A stretch of 39,953 bases of DNA, from NCBI GenBank assembly GCA_023133415.1, contig JAGLWM010000011.1, forward strand, positions 1 to 39,953. The letters run 5' to 3'. Positions 1 through 8,569 of the stretch are shown in pieces. The DNA comes from Candidatus Pacearchaeota archaeon (GTDB lineage Archaea; Nanobdellota; Nanobdellia; Pacearchaeales; GW2011-AR1). Position 1 is the first letter of the stretch. Every line of letters starts with the position of its first letter. Position numbers and translations under genes: made by a program. Under the pieces are notes generated by a model, which did no database searches, was not told the DNA's origin, and saw nothing but the letters and a program-made list of their open reading frames with translations.

Positions 1-94
1 CTCACAATTCACTCTAAAATTTTGTCTTATAATTCAATTTGGACAAAATTCGAGCAAATTGTTCGCCCTCCATGTTTCGGTCGCTCGGTCAAAA

Positions 95-166
95 TGGCTC
101 TAGGGAGTGCTGACCTCCCGACCTCCGCCTCATGAGAGCGGCGCTCTACCGCTGAGCTATAGAGCC
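95..166 (-). tRNA. tRNA-Met (CAT) or CAT-anticodon tRNA-Ile2
   Basis: Reverse complement GGCTCTA TA GCTC-AGCGGTA-GAGC G CCGCT-CTCATGA-GGCGG AGGTC GGGAG-GTCAGCA-CTCCC TAGAGCC A folds as a full cloverleaf; anticodon CAT; atypical T-loop. Confidence 0.85.
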
Positions 167-244
167 ATGGTTAAGAGTTATTTATTTTAATTTAAAAGAC
201 TTTTCGTTCATTAGTTTTATATAGATTGTCTCATTGTTTATTAC

Positions 245-493
245 ATGGCTATAGGGGAAGGAGTTAGTAATCTGAGTGATGTTATTTTAGCTTTGCCTCC
301 AGAGATTTGGGAGAGGGCTGAGGGGTTTATTGTGATTTTGAAAGCTATTGGTGTTCTTGCGCTTATTTACTTCGTTTATATTATCGGGATGGGGATTTTG
401 AGTTTTAGAAGAGCTCGTAAATTGAAACAGATTGAGGATAAGATTGCACTCATCGATAAGAAGTTGGATAAATTGTTGAAGAAAAAGAAATAG
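245..493 (+). CDS. Small membrane protein, hypothetical (one predicted TM helix)
   Basis: 82-aa ORF with hydrophobic segment ILKAIGVLALIYFVYIIGMGIL and a Lys-rich C-terminus. Confidence 0.6.
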   Translation: MAIGEGVSNLSDVILALPPEIWERAEGFIVILKAIGVLALIYFVYIIGMGILSFRRARKLKQIEDKIALIDKKLDKLLKKKK

Positions 494-793
494 TTATTTT
501 TTTAGGACGATTTCTAAGATGGATACATTGACTAATTTTCCTTCTTTATTTTCGAATTCTTCACTGCCGATTGAAACATTTTTTACTGAGACATTTTTAT
601 CTTCGAGGAATTTTCTTCTTGCAACTTCTGCTACATCGACTCCTTTTGAAATGAATTTTCCTCGGGCTTTTATTATTACTTCGTTCGCTCCGTTATTGAA
701 TTGTATCACAACTCCTGTTACATAATTCATAAATGGCTTTCCGCCAATAAAAATAGAATGTTCTTTTGATTTTTTTGTTTCTTCTGTTGTCAT
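494..793 (-). CDS. albA: Alba-family DNA/RNA-binding protein
   Basis: IFIGGKPFMNYVTGVVIQFNNGANEVIIKARGKFISKGVDVAEVARRKFL matches the Alba signature. Confidence 0.9.
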   Translation of the reverse strand: MTTEETKKSKEHSIFIGGKPFMNYVTGVVIQFNNGANEVIIKARGKFISKGVDVAEVARRKFLEDKNVSVKNVSIGSEEFENKEGKLVNVSILEIVLKK

Positions 794-795
794 TG

Positions 796-999
796 TTATT
801 CGTTGTCGTCTATTATTGTTTTTTTGTTTCTCTTTATTCTTGCGATATAGCCCGCTATCTTGTTTCGCATTTTTTTACTGGGAAGGGTGTTTCCTAGCGC
901 TTTTTTGTTTTCTTCGAATGTTTTTCCAAATGATTCAGATGAACTTTCAATTAATTGTCTTGATGTCCTTTTTACCAGTGTCGGTTTGATTCTTCCCAT
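796..999 (-). CDS. rps17e: 30S ribosomal protein eS17 (S17e)
   Basis: MGRIKPTLVKRTSRQLIE...FEENKKALGNTLPSKKMRNKIAGYIARI is the S17e pattern. Confidence 0.9.
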   Translation of the reverse strand: MGRIKPTLVKRTSRQLIESSSESFGKTFEENKKALGNTLPSKKMRNKIAGYIARIKRNKKTIIDDNE

Positions 1000-1030
1000 G
1001 ATTATAAAACAAAAAACTGATTTATAAGTA

Positions 1031-2014
1031 TTATGGTTGTTGAGGTTTTAGTTTTTCTATTTTTATGAGTTTTTTATAGGCGTCAATTGTTTCGTTCATT
1101 TTTTTTGTTGGATTATCTCTTGTTATTATTCGATAGGGCAGATTCGCTTTTCTTGCGTATTTATAACATTTAAGTAATTCTGCTTCATTGATTCTTTTTT
1201 TATTGAATGCGAAAAGCATTACTTGTTTTGAATCCGATTCTGTAATTGCTATTACTTTTCTTTTGTCGACTTCTTCTATTGAAATTATTTTTATATTTTG
1301 TTTGTTGAGGAAAATTTCGATTTCTTTTAAGAGGGTTTTGTTAATTAGCGGATTATTGGTTGTTTCTTTTGGCTTTTCGACTATGCTTTCTATTTTTTTT
1401 TGTTGTTCGGCGTATTTCGAATTGCGGGATGTTGGGCCGAGTGCGGGAATGTCTTTTTTGGCTTGAATTATTTTTTCTTTTTTAACTTCCCATGCCTTGG
1501 GGACGTCTGATTCGCTGATTGTGGGTGGGTTGTTTTGTTGGTTGCGAATTGGTTTGGATTTTTTGAATGGTAGTTTATTTTCTTGAGTGAAAAGTATTTT
1601 GTCTATTTCTTCTTGTGGGATGAATGCGTATTTCCATGCTATTTTTTCTTTGAATTTAAAAGGGATTGCGAAATCTTTTATGTTTCGGAGTGCTACTCTT
1701 GTTACTGGTTCTTCTTGTTCATCAAAGATTACCTTTTCTTCTTTTAATTTTTCTTGAGCTTTTTTTTCTTTTTCTTTTAGGTCGTCGGTTTTTTCTTCTA
1801 GCTTTTCTTTTTGGTCTGGGAGGAGATAAAGAGGTGAGGCACCGATTTTCATGTGGGAAGTTATTATTTGTTTGGAGCTTGAGAGTTCGGATAGGATTGC
1901 CGATGCGAAGACTGGATCCATTTCTATTGATTTGGCTATTCGCACTGGGAGAGAGGGACCTGCAGTTTTTAGAAATTCTAGTATTTTTCTTTTCTTTTCT
2001 TGGATGTCTATCAT
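1031..2014 (-). CDS. Hypothetical protein with N-terminal winged-helix-like domain
   Basis: 327-aa ORF; N-terminus KILEFLKTAGPSLPVRIAKSIEMDPVFASAILSELSSSKQIITSHMKIGASPLYLL looks like wHTH; Lys/Glu-rich middle. Confidence 0.65.
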   Translation of the reverse strand: MIDIQEKKRKILEFLKTAGPSLPVRIAKSIEMDPVFASAILSELSSSKQIITSHMKIGASPLYLLPDQKEKLEEKTDDLKEKEKKAQEKLKEEKVIFDEQEEPVTRVALRNIKDFAIPFKFKEKIAWKYAFIPQEEIDKILFTQENKLPFKKSKPIRNQQNNPPTISESDVPKAWEVKKEKIIQAKKDIPALGPTSRNSKYAEQQKKIESIVEKPKETTNNPLINKTLLKEIEIFLNKQNIKIISIEEVDKRKVIAITESDSKQVMLFAFNKKRINEAELLKCYKYARKANLPYRIITRDNPTKKMNETIDAYKKLIKIEKLKPQQP

Positions 2015-2048
2015 GGGGTTTAGAAACTAGGGAGTATTATAAATATTT

Positions 2049-2570
2049 TTATGGTTTAATCCAGTTTGTTTCATAATAAGATATTTGGTTTTCTTCATCT
2101 ATTATTGCGATTAGAAGCTTCTTCTTGCTTGAGTGTGCGATTCGGTTTTTTGCTGCAAAGTCTTGCCATTTTATGGATTGGTTTTCTTGGATCGGGTAGC
2201 ATAGCCATTTAGAATGAGATTCACTAATTCGTTTTCCTTTTTCGTAGATTCTGAATTCGGCTCCGAATTTTAGTGCGGTTTTTACGATGTATCCTTTTTT
2301 TCGCAAATCTTTAAATGTAAGATATTTTGGTATGAAGTTTTTGTCTAGATGTTGGAATTTTTTTAGAAGTTGGCTTTCTGTTAACAGGTTGTTTCTGAAG
2401 TCGAAGATTTGCATTTTATTATCTTCGATTAGGAAAAAGGCTTCCGTTAAGGAATAAAAAATTTTTTGATTTTGTTTTTCTCCGAATTGGGATTTTTCTA
2501 GGAGGGCGTAGGCTTCGCTAGAGTTGGACGTGATTTGTTTACCGAGGAGAATGGCTTGAATTTTTTTCAT
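2049..2570 (-). CDS. endA: tRNA-splicing endonuclease
   Basis: YLTFKDLRKKGYIVKTALKFGAEFRIYEKG...HSKWLCYPI...AHSSKKKLLIAIID carries the Tyr/His/Lys catalytic regions of archaeal EndA. Confidence 0.85.
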   Translation of the reverse strand: MKKIQAILLGKQITSNSSEAYALLEKSQFGEKQNQKIFYSLTEAFFLIEDNKMQIFDFRNNLLTESQLLKKFQHLDKNFIPKYLTFKDLRKKGYIVKTALKFGAEFRIYEKGKRISESHSKWLCYPIQENQSIKWQDFAAKNRIAHSSKKKLLIAIIDEENQISYYETNWIKP

Positions 2571-2606
2571 TGTGTTTTGGATGGTAAGAGATTTTCAATC
2601 TCTTGA

Positions 2607-2679
2607 TAGCCCCACCAGGATTCGAACCTGGGTCACGAGAGTCAGAGTCTCGTATCCTTGACCACTAGACTATGGGACT
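2607..2679 (-). tRNA. tRNA-Gln (CTG)
   Basis: Reverse complement AGTCCCATAGTCTAGTGGTCAAGGATACGAGACTCTGACTCTCGTGACCCAGGTTCGAATCCTGGTGGGGCTA; anticodon loop CTCTGAC. Confidence 0.92.
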
Positions 2680-2780
2680 TTAGTTTAAGGGGTGCTTTTT
2701 GGTTTTAAAGTTTTCTTTTTGGACATTCTTGTGGAGTTGAAAGCCTAAAACTTTATAAAGTAAAATTTGAATTAGTTGTT

Positions 2781-2891
2781 ATGAAGAGATCTAGTAGGAG
2801 ATGGAAGAAGAAGGGTCAGATGCGTTGGAAGTGGCAGCGTAAGAGACTTAAGAAGGAAAAGCGGAAAAGAAAGTTGAAGAGAAATAGATAG
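2781..2891 (+). CDS. rpl41e: Candidate ribosomal protein eL41 (36 aa)
   Basis: MKRSSRRWKKKGQMRWKWQRKRLKKEKRKRKLKRNR: very basic, WKW/KRxRR-type peptide like L41e; TATA-like ctttataaag about 27 bp upstream. Not in the supplied ORF track. Confidence 0.6.
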   Translation: MKRSSRRWKKKGQMRWKWQRKRLKKEKRKRKLKRNR

Positions 2892-2921
2892 TTCTGGGAA
2901 AGAAAGTTGGTAGGATTTGAG

Positions 2922-3353
2922 ATGGAAACTGAGAAAGAATTTTTATTTGAAGGACAATGGGAAAGGTTCTATGTTAAGGAACATGGTAGATGTATAGAGG
3001 TTATTGATGCAATGATGGAGAGAGTTATGCTTTGGGATAATTTTCCTACAGTAGATGTCATTTTAAAAAATGGTTTATATTATGTTATTGATGAGGGTCA
3101 TCATACATCGTTGGCACATTATTTTTTGAATGCGCCTTTAAAATGTAGCTTAAAAAAGGAAACATCACTTACTTTCTGTAAACCTGAAAAATATTTTCCC
3201 ATTGGAGCCACTAAACTTGTTAATATAGAAGATACTGTTGTGCATAGTGGTCATTTACGAATGTGTGATGCACTCAGTTATTTTCCTCGGGATTCTGCTA
3301 ATAGATTTTGCCTAAAGCACAATTTGGACTCTACATATTTTTTATCACAATAA
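2922..3353 (+). CDS. Hypothetical protein with ParB/Srx-like segment
   Basis: ORF includes VDVILKNGLYYVIDEGHHTSLAHYFLNAPLKC; ATG at 2922 preferred over the TTG at 2907. Confidence 0.5.
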   Translation: METEKEFLFEGQWERFYVKEHGRCIEVIDAMMERVMLWDNFPTVDVILKNGLYYVIDEGHHTSLAHYFLNAPLKCSLKKETSLTFCKPEKYFPIGATKLVNIEDTVVHSGHLRMCDALSYFPRDSANRFCLKHNLDSTYFLSQ

Positions 3354-3384
3354 TCCTTATAAACTAAATCGTTCTTTTCAGTTT

Positions 3385-4383
3385 ATGAGCGAGAATTATA
3401 ATTCGGAGGTTTGGACAGAGAAGTACCGGCCGCAGGTTTTTGAAGATATGGTCGGGCAGGAGGAGATTCTTAAGAGGGTTAAGAGTCTTGTGAATTCTAT
3501 GAATATTCCGCATTTGTTGTTTGCTGGACCGGCTGGTGTTGGGAAGTCGACTTTGGCTTTGATTGTTGTGAAGCAGTTGTTTGGAGCGAGTTGGAGGGAG
3601 AATTATTTGGAATTGAATGCGAGTGATGAGCGTGGGATTGATGTTGTGAGGCAGAAGGTTAAGGATTTTGCGAGGACGAAGGCTTTGGGGGATGTGCCGT
3701 TTAAGGTGATTTTTTTGGATGAGGCTGATGCTTTGACGAGGGAGGCGCAGCAGGCTTTGAGGAGGACGATGGAGAACTATACTTCGACTTGTAGATTTGT
3801 GATGAGTTGTAATTATTCTTCGAAGATTTTGGATCCGATTCAGTCGAGGGCGGTTGTGTTTAGGTTTCAGTTGTTGGAGAAGAAGGATATTAAGAGGAGG
3901 ATTGATTTGATTGCGGAGCGTGAGGGTTTGATGATTAGTGATGATGCGTTTAGTGTTTTGTATGAAGCGAGTGAAGGAGACTGTCGGAGAGTGATTAATT
4001 TGTTGCAGGCGACTGCTTCGATTTCTCCGAATATTACGCCGGATTTGGTGAGTACGATTGTTTCGAAGGCGAAGCCGTCTGATATTAAGATTGTTTTGGA
4101 TTATGCGTTGAGTGGAGATTTTGTGAATGCGAAGGAGAAGTTGTTGGATATTATGTTGAAAGAGTCGATTTCGGGGCAGGATGTGATTAAGGCGATTCAG
4201 CGTGAGATTTGGAATTTGCCTATTGATGATGGGTTGAAGGTTGCGTTGACGGAAAAGACGGGTGAGGCGGAGTTTAGATTGGTTGAGGGTGCGGATGAGT
4301 TTATTCAGTTGGAGGCTTTGATTGCGGCTTTTATTATGGCTGGGATTGGCAACAATGTTGGTGGGTTGAAGGAGGAGGGTTAA
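3385..4383 (+). CDS. rfcS: Replication factor C small subunit
   Basis: WTEKYRPQVFEDMVGQEEI, GPAGVGKST, LDEADALT, SCNYSSKILDPIQSR. Confidence 0.95.
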   Translation: MSENYNSEVWTEKYRPQVFEDMVGQEEILKRVKSLVNSMNIPHLLFAGPAGVGKSTLALIVVKQLFGASWRENYLELNASDERGIDVVRQKVKDFARTKALGDVPFKVIFLDEADALTREAQQALRRTMENYTSTCRFVMSCNYSSKILDPIQSRAVVFRFQLLEKKDIKRRIDLIAEREGLMISDDAFSVLYEASEGDCRRVINLLQATASISPNITPDLVSTIVSKAKPSDIKIVLDYALSGDFVNAKEKLLDIMLKESISGQDVIKAIQREIWNLPIDDGLKVALTEKTGEAEFRLVEGADEFIQLEALIAAFIMAGIGNNVGGLKEEG

Positions 4384-4793
4384 TGAAAATCTTTATTGCA
4401 TGTAGTAAGCATTTTTATGTGGAGATAAAGAAGATTGCTGAGGTTTTGGAGTCTATGGGGCATGAGGTTAGCTATCCAAATTCTTATGATGACCCATTTG
4501 CGGAGGAGAGGTTTAAGCAGATGAGTGCGAAAGAACATATTAAATGGAAGGCGATGATGATGAATAAAGATAAAGGAAATATTGAGCCACAGGATGCCGT
4601 CCTGATTTTGAATTTTGAAAAGAAAGGAATTTCTAATTATATTTGGGGCGCCACTTTTCTAGAGGTTTATGTGTCTTGGGAATTAGGAAAAAAGATTTTT
4701 TTCTACAATCCCTTGCCTGATTGCTCCTTTACTGATGAGTTAATTGCAATTAATCCTATTATAATAAATGGGGATTTGAGTTTGATAAAATGA
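4383..4793 (+). CDS. Nucleoside 2-deoxyribosyltransferase-like protein
   Basis: MKIFIACSKHF...AVLILNFEKKGISNYIWGATFLEVYVSWELGKKIFFYNPLPD. Confidence 0.6.
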   Translation: MKIFIACSKHFYVEIKKIAEVLESMGHEVSYPNSYDDPFAEERFKQMSAKEHIKWKAMMMNKDKGNIEPQDAVLILNFEKKGISNYIWGATFLEVYVSWELGKKIFFYNPLPDCSFTDELIAINPIIINGDLSLIK

Positions 4794-5104
4794 GAATTGC
4801 TTTAAAACAACTTTGTTTTCCCGAGATGGAAAGTTCTGGAGATTTTTATGAGAGAGTTAGGCAGGTGAGTTCTAGAGAAAATAGAGATAGTAGTCTTTAT
4901 TATATTGATGGTTATGAGAGCGGCGAAATTTTGTTTGCTAATTATTATTATCGGGATACTACAATTAGTTTAAATATAAATCCAGATAGGAATACATTTT
5001 TGCTTTGGGCAGAAAATTCTGATAAGCTTGATTTTGCGATTGAAGGGTTGGTAAATCTTCTTGGTTATAATTCTTTTTCCTGGGCAGGAGGATGGTCTAA
5101 ATGA
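4790..5104 (+). CDS. Hypothetical protein
   Basis: 104-aa ORF overlapping the upstream stop codon (ATGA); no family recognised. Confidence 0.5.
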   Translation: MRIALKQLCFPEMESSGDFYERVRQVSSRENRDSSLYYIDGYESGEILFANYYYRDTTISLNINPDRNTFLLWAENSDKLDFAIEGLVNLLGYNSFSWAGGWSK

Positions 5105-5173
5105 TAAATACAAATAATCGTGAGAGCTATCAAGTGAAGTGTTTTAATGATGTAAAGAGGTCTGGGTAGTTCT

Positions 5174-5671
5174 ATGGTGAATCTTGAAAAGCTTTTTGAG
5201 GTTTATGAATTTGCTAGGAATGCACATGGAGCTCAGAAAAGGAAAACTGGTGAATTGTATATAACTCATCCGGTTGCTGTCGCAAATATAGCGCAAAAGT
5301 ATGGAGCCGATGATGAAGTTATTTATGCTTGTTTTTTGCATGATGTTGTCGAAGATATTCCTGTTTCACTTGGAGAAATTAAGGTGAGATTTGGTAGAGA
5401 TATAGCTTATTTGGTTGACGGTGTTACTAAAATTGAAGGAGATAAGTCTGCGACTCTTTTAAAAGTCCGGGATTATGCGATGTCTGATAGGCGAGTTGCA
5501 ATGGTTAAACTTGCGGATAGAATTCATAATATTTCAATTCCTATAAATGATTTAAGGTGGGAAAAAAAATATAGTAAATCTACAGAATTTTATATTGGGC
5601 TTGGTCGTGGGCTTTATTTTGGAGATATGGTTTCTAGGCTTGAAGAATTAAATGAAAGGTTGAAGGAATAG
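5174..5671 (+). CDS. HD-domain phosphohydrolase, RelA/SpoT-hydrolase-like
   Basis: AHGAQKRKTGELYITHPVAVANI...ACFLHDVVEDIPVSLGEIKVRFGRDIAYLVDGVTK...KLADRIHNI. Confidence 0.85.
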   Translation: MVNLEKLFEVYEFARNAHGAQKRKTGELYITHPVAVANIAQKYGADDEVIYACFLHDVVEDIPVSLGEIKVRFGRDIAYLVDGVTKIEGDKSATLLKVRDYAMSDRRVAMVKLADRIHNISIPINDLRWEKKYSKSTEFYIGLGRGLYFGDMVSRLEELNERLKE

Positions 5672-5678
5672 AGTAAAT

Positions 5679-6872
5679 ATGATAAACAATGAGAATGTTC
5701 CGTGGTGTGAAAAGTATCGGGTGCGGGGGCTTGGGGATGTTAAGGGCCAGGATTTGGTGGTTGATAAGGTGAGGTTTTTTTTGAAAAGTTTTCCGAAGAA
5801 AAAGGCAATTGTTTTGCATGGGCCGCCGGGTGTTGGAAAGACGTCTCTTGCTTATGCGGTTGCGGGTGAGATGGGTGCGGAGATTTTGGAGTTGAATGCG
5901 TCGGATTTTCGGAATAAGGATAAGATTGGGGGGATAGTTGGGCCAGCTTCTCGGCAGGCGAGTTTGTTTGGGAAGGGGAAGATTATTTTGATTGATGAGG
6001 TTGATGGGATTAGTGCGATGAAGGATCGTGGTGGGTTGGTTACTTTGTTGGGATTATTGGAGAAGAGTGCGTTTCCGGTGATTGTTACGGCGAATGATAT
6101 TTGGAATAAAAAGTTTAGTTTGCTTCGGAAGAAGGCGGAGGTTGTTGGGTTGAAAGAGGTTGATTATAAGACAATTTTGAAGATTTTGATGGATGTTTGT
6201 GAGAGCGAGGATTGTGTTGTTTCGGGAGAGGTTTTGAGGGGGATTGCGATTCGGGCGCGTGGGGATATTCGGGCGGCGTTGAATGATTTGGAGGTTTTGT
6301 CGAAGATGGATTCGGAGGCGTTGATGAAAGAAGTTGGGAATCGGGATAAGGAGCGGTCGATTTTTGGGGCGTTGCAGAAAGTATTTCAGGAATCTGGGAT
6401 TAATGAGGAGATGTTGAGAGTTTATGATGATGTGAATATGCCGATTGATGATTTGTTTTTGTGGGTTGAGGAGAATTTGCCGGTTGCGTATAAGGGTGAG
6501 GAGTTGTGTTTGGCGCTTGATCGGTTGGCTTTGGCGGATGTTTATCGTGGGCGGATTCGTCGGCAAAGGCATTATCGGTTTATGGTTTATGAGTATTTTT
6601 TGTTGGGGGCAGGAATTGCGAGTGTGAAAAAGTGTAATCGAAGTGGCTGGGTGCAGTATAAGAAGCCGAGTAGGATTTTGAAAATTTGGTTGCAGAATCA
6701 GAGGGCGGCGAAGAAGAAATCGATTTGTGAGAAGTATGCGAAGGTTGCTCATATTTCGGTGAAAGGTGCGATGAAGGATTTTTTGTTATTGAGGATGATT
6801 CTTCAAGGTGAGGGAGTTCGGCGGGAGTTGGAGTTGTTGGGGGATGAAGTTGCTTATTTGGATAAGGTTTGA
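5679..6872 (+). CDS. rfcL: Replication factor C large subunit
   Basis: PWCEKYRVRGLGDVKGQ, LHGPPGVGKTSLAYA, LIDEVDGI, ARGDIRAALNDLE. Confidence 0.93.
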   Translation: MINNENVPWCEKYRVRGLGDVKGQDLVVDKVRFFLKSFPKKKAIVLHGPPGVGKTSLAYAVAGEMGAEILELNASDFRNKDKIGGIVGPASRQASLFGKGKIILIDEVDGISAMKDRGGLVTLLGLLEKSAFPVIVTANDIWNKKFSLLRKKAEVVGLKEVDYKTILKILMDVCESEDCVVSGEVLRGIAIRARGDIRAALNDLEVLSKMDSEALMKEVGNRDKERSIFGALQKVFQESGINEEMLRVYDDVNMPIDDLFLWVEENLPVAYKGEELCLALDRLALADVYRGRIRRQRHYRFMVYEYFLLGAGIASVKKCNRSGWVQYKKPSRILKIWLQNQRAAKKKSICEKYAKVAHISVKGAMKDFLLLRMILQGEGVRRELELLGDEVAYLDKV

Positions 6873-6889
6873 TTTTTAGCGTTAATTTC

Positions 6890-6968
6890 TTGGTAAAAAA
6901 TTTCTCACGTACGATTGTACGCTTCAAATTTTTTTATACTACGAATTTATTTGCTATAAATAAAAATT
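6890..6968. repeat. Intergenic hairpin element, copy A
   Basis: ttggtaaaaaatttctcacgtacgattgtacgcttcaaatttttttatactacgaa...ctataaataa; stem AAAAAATTT/AAATTTTTT plus inner CGTAC/GTACG; homologous to 19816-19893. Confidence 0.7.
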
Positions 6969-7025
6969 GTTTGAGAGATTTGGAATAATAAAAAAGTATA
7001 AATATGGGAGATTTTTTGTATAGTG

Positions 7026-8132
7026 ATGAGGAATTCTAATCAATTGAGTCAGCTCGTGGAGAGTTATGTTCGTTCCGAAGAGGATATGAATTTAACTCAA
7101 GAGATTATAGATTTTGGAGTGGTTCCAAGGTTGAAAGGTTATCGAGTTCGTCCAGGAAAAGTATCTGATTCTATTTTTGGTGGGGAAGGGAGTTATATGG
7201 ACAAGGCAACGGGAAAGTTAGTTGAATTTGAGAATCCGCCGTTAGAGAATAGGTGTGGAATTCCTTTGAGGATTATGGTTAGGACAGGGAGGATATCTAC
7301 TCACGATGTTGTTAGAGGAGACATTCCTTTTAAGGATCAGATTTTAGCTGTGAATCATGATTATATGAGGAGAATGTTACAACCAGTATTGGGAAGTTCG
7401 CAGCTGGAGGTTGATGGACTTGGAGGGAATGCTGTTGTTATTGTTGCTGAGAATTTGAAACAGATTCCTTTTGAGAATGTTCTTAGGGCGTATATGGCAA
7501 AAAGTTCTACTTCGACTTCATTGTATCAGTATTTTATAAATGGGAGTAGGAAATTTTGTGGGCATAGTCTTCCGGATAATTTGGTTGAAAATGGGCGATT
7601 GCCTTATGTGATGGATACTCCTTCGACAAAATCTGATGAGCATGATGAATCTGTTTCTCCAGAGACTTTGTTCAGACGAGGTCTTTGTACAAAGGATCAG
7701 TACGCAGAAATAAGAAGTAATTCTTTATTTGCTTTTGGGATGGTTTCTCAGTTTTTGAGGGGAAGAGGTCTAATTGCTGTTGATACAAAAACTGAGCACG
7801 GAATTAATAGGGATTGTGAAATTGTTGCGCAAGACGAGCTTTGGACATTGGATTCTTCGAGGTTTTGGTTGGCGGATGATTATGAGAAGCAGTTGAAGGA
7901 ACTGGGGAATGGAGAGATTGAGGTGTTAAACCCATCGTCTTATTCGAAAGAGTTTGCACGAGGTTTTTCTAAAGGGGATGAGGGTTATACTGATGAGCAA
8001 AGGGTTAAGATAGCTGTTAGGTATATAGAGGGAATTCAACATTTGATTGGGGCGGAGTTTGTTCCAGATATGAAGTCTAGGAATGAAAGAGTTATTGGCG
8101 GTTTAGAGGCTGCTGTTAGAATAGTTGCTTAA
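7026..8132 (+). CDS. purC: Phosphoribosylaminoimidazole-succinocarboxamide (SAICAR) synthase-like
   Basis: MVRTGRISTHDVVRGDIPFKDQILAVNHDYM...CGHSLPDNLVENGRLPYVMDTPSTKSDEHDESVS. ATG at 7026 with TATA about 27 bp upstream (the track start is GTG 7023). Confidence 0.8.
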   Translation: MRNSNQLSQLVESYVRSEEDMNLTQEIIDFGVVPRLKGYRVRPGKVSDSIFGGEGSYMDKATGKLVEFENPPLENRCGIPLRIMVRTGRISTHDVVRGDIPFKDQILAVNHDYMRRMLQPVLGSSQLEVDGLGGNAVVIVAENLKQIPFENVLRAYMAKSSTSTSLYQYFINGSRKFCGHSLPDNLVENGRLPYVMDTPSTKSDEHDESVSPETLFRRGLCTKDQYAEIRSNSLFAFGMVSQFLRGRGLIAVDTKTEHGINRDCEIVAQDELWTLDSSRFWLADDYEKQLKELGNGEIEVLNPSSYSKEFARGFSKGDEGYTDEQRVKIAVRYIEGIQHLIGAEFVPDMKSRNERVIGGLEAAVRIVA

Positions 8133-8147
8133 AATAAAAGAAATTAG

Positions 8148-8522
8148 TTATAAAGATTTGTCTGCCGTGTTATAATTTCTTTGGAGTTTTTGGTCAAATA
8201 TTTCTATTATTTTTGTATTGGGTGTTGTTTCGTTGTATCTTAGTTTTTGGTTCATGATTATTTTTATTGGATTACCTATTGAATCGGGGAATATTATTCC
8301 ATTATAATCATATGACATTGTTTTTTCTTTGGTTTTTATTGTAAAGTTTGTTCTGTTTCCGGCTGGGATTTGCCATAATGAGCCTCCGGGGCCGAGTTTT
8401 CCATTACTATGTGTACTGAATAGGGCTGTTACAGAATTTATTGACTCTAGAGTTCCATTTATTTCTATTGTTTTTTCTTTGGGGGTTTCGTTAAATAAGT
8501 TTTCTAAATTGTTTCGAATCAT
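8148..8522 (-). CDS. Hypothetical protein
   Basis: 124-aa ORF; no family recognised. Confidence 0.45.
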   Translation of the reverse strand: MIRNNLENLFNETPKEKTIEINGTLESINSVTALFSTHSNGKLGPGGSLWQIPAGNRTNFTIKTKEKTMSYDYNGIIFPDSIGNPIKIIMNQKLRYNETTPNTKIIEIFDQKLQRNYNTADKSL

Positions 8523-8569
8523 AGAGAAGATAAAATTTTGAAATTAATAAATATTTGTGACGTTGAAAA

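Noticed and set aside
6054-6752. 232-aa minus-strand ORF inside rfcL, and similar long antisense ORFs in nrdD, glyA and rpoB
   Set aside because: Products rich in I/L/N/R/P without recognisable motifs; explained by the G/T-rich codon bias of the sense gene.
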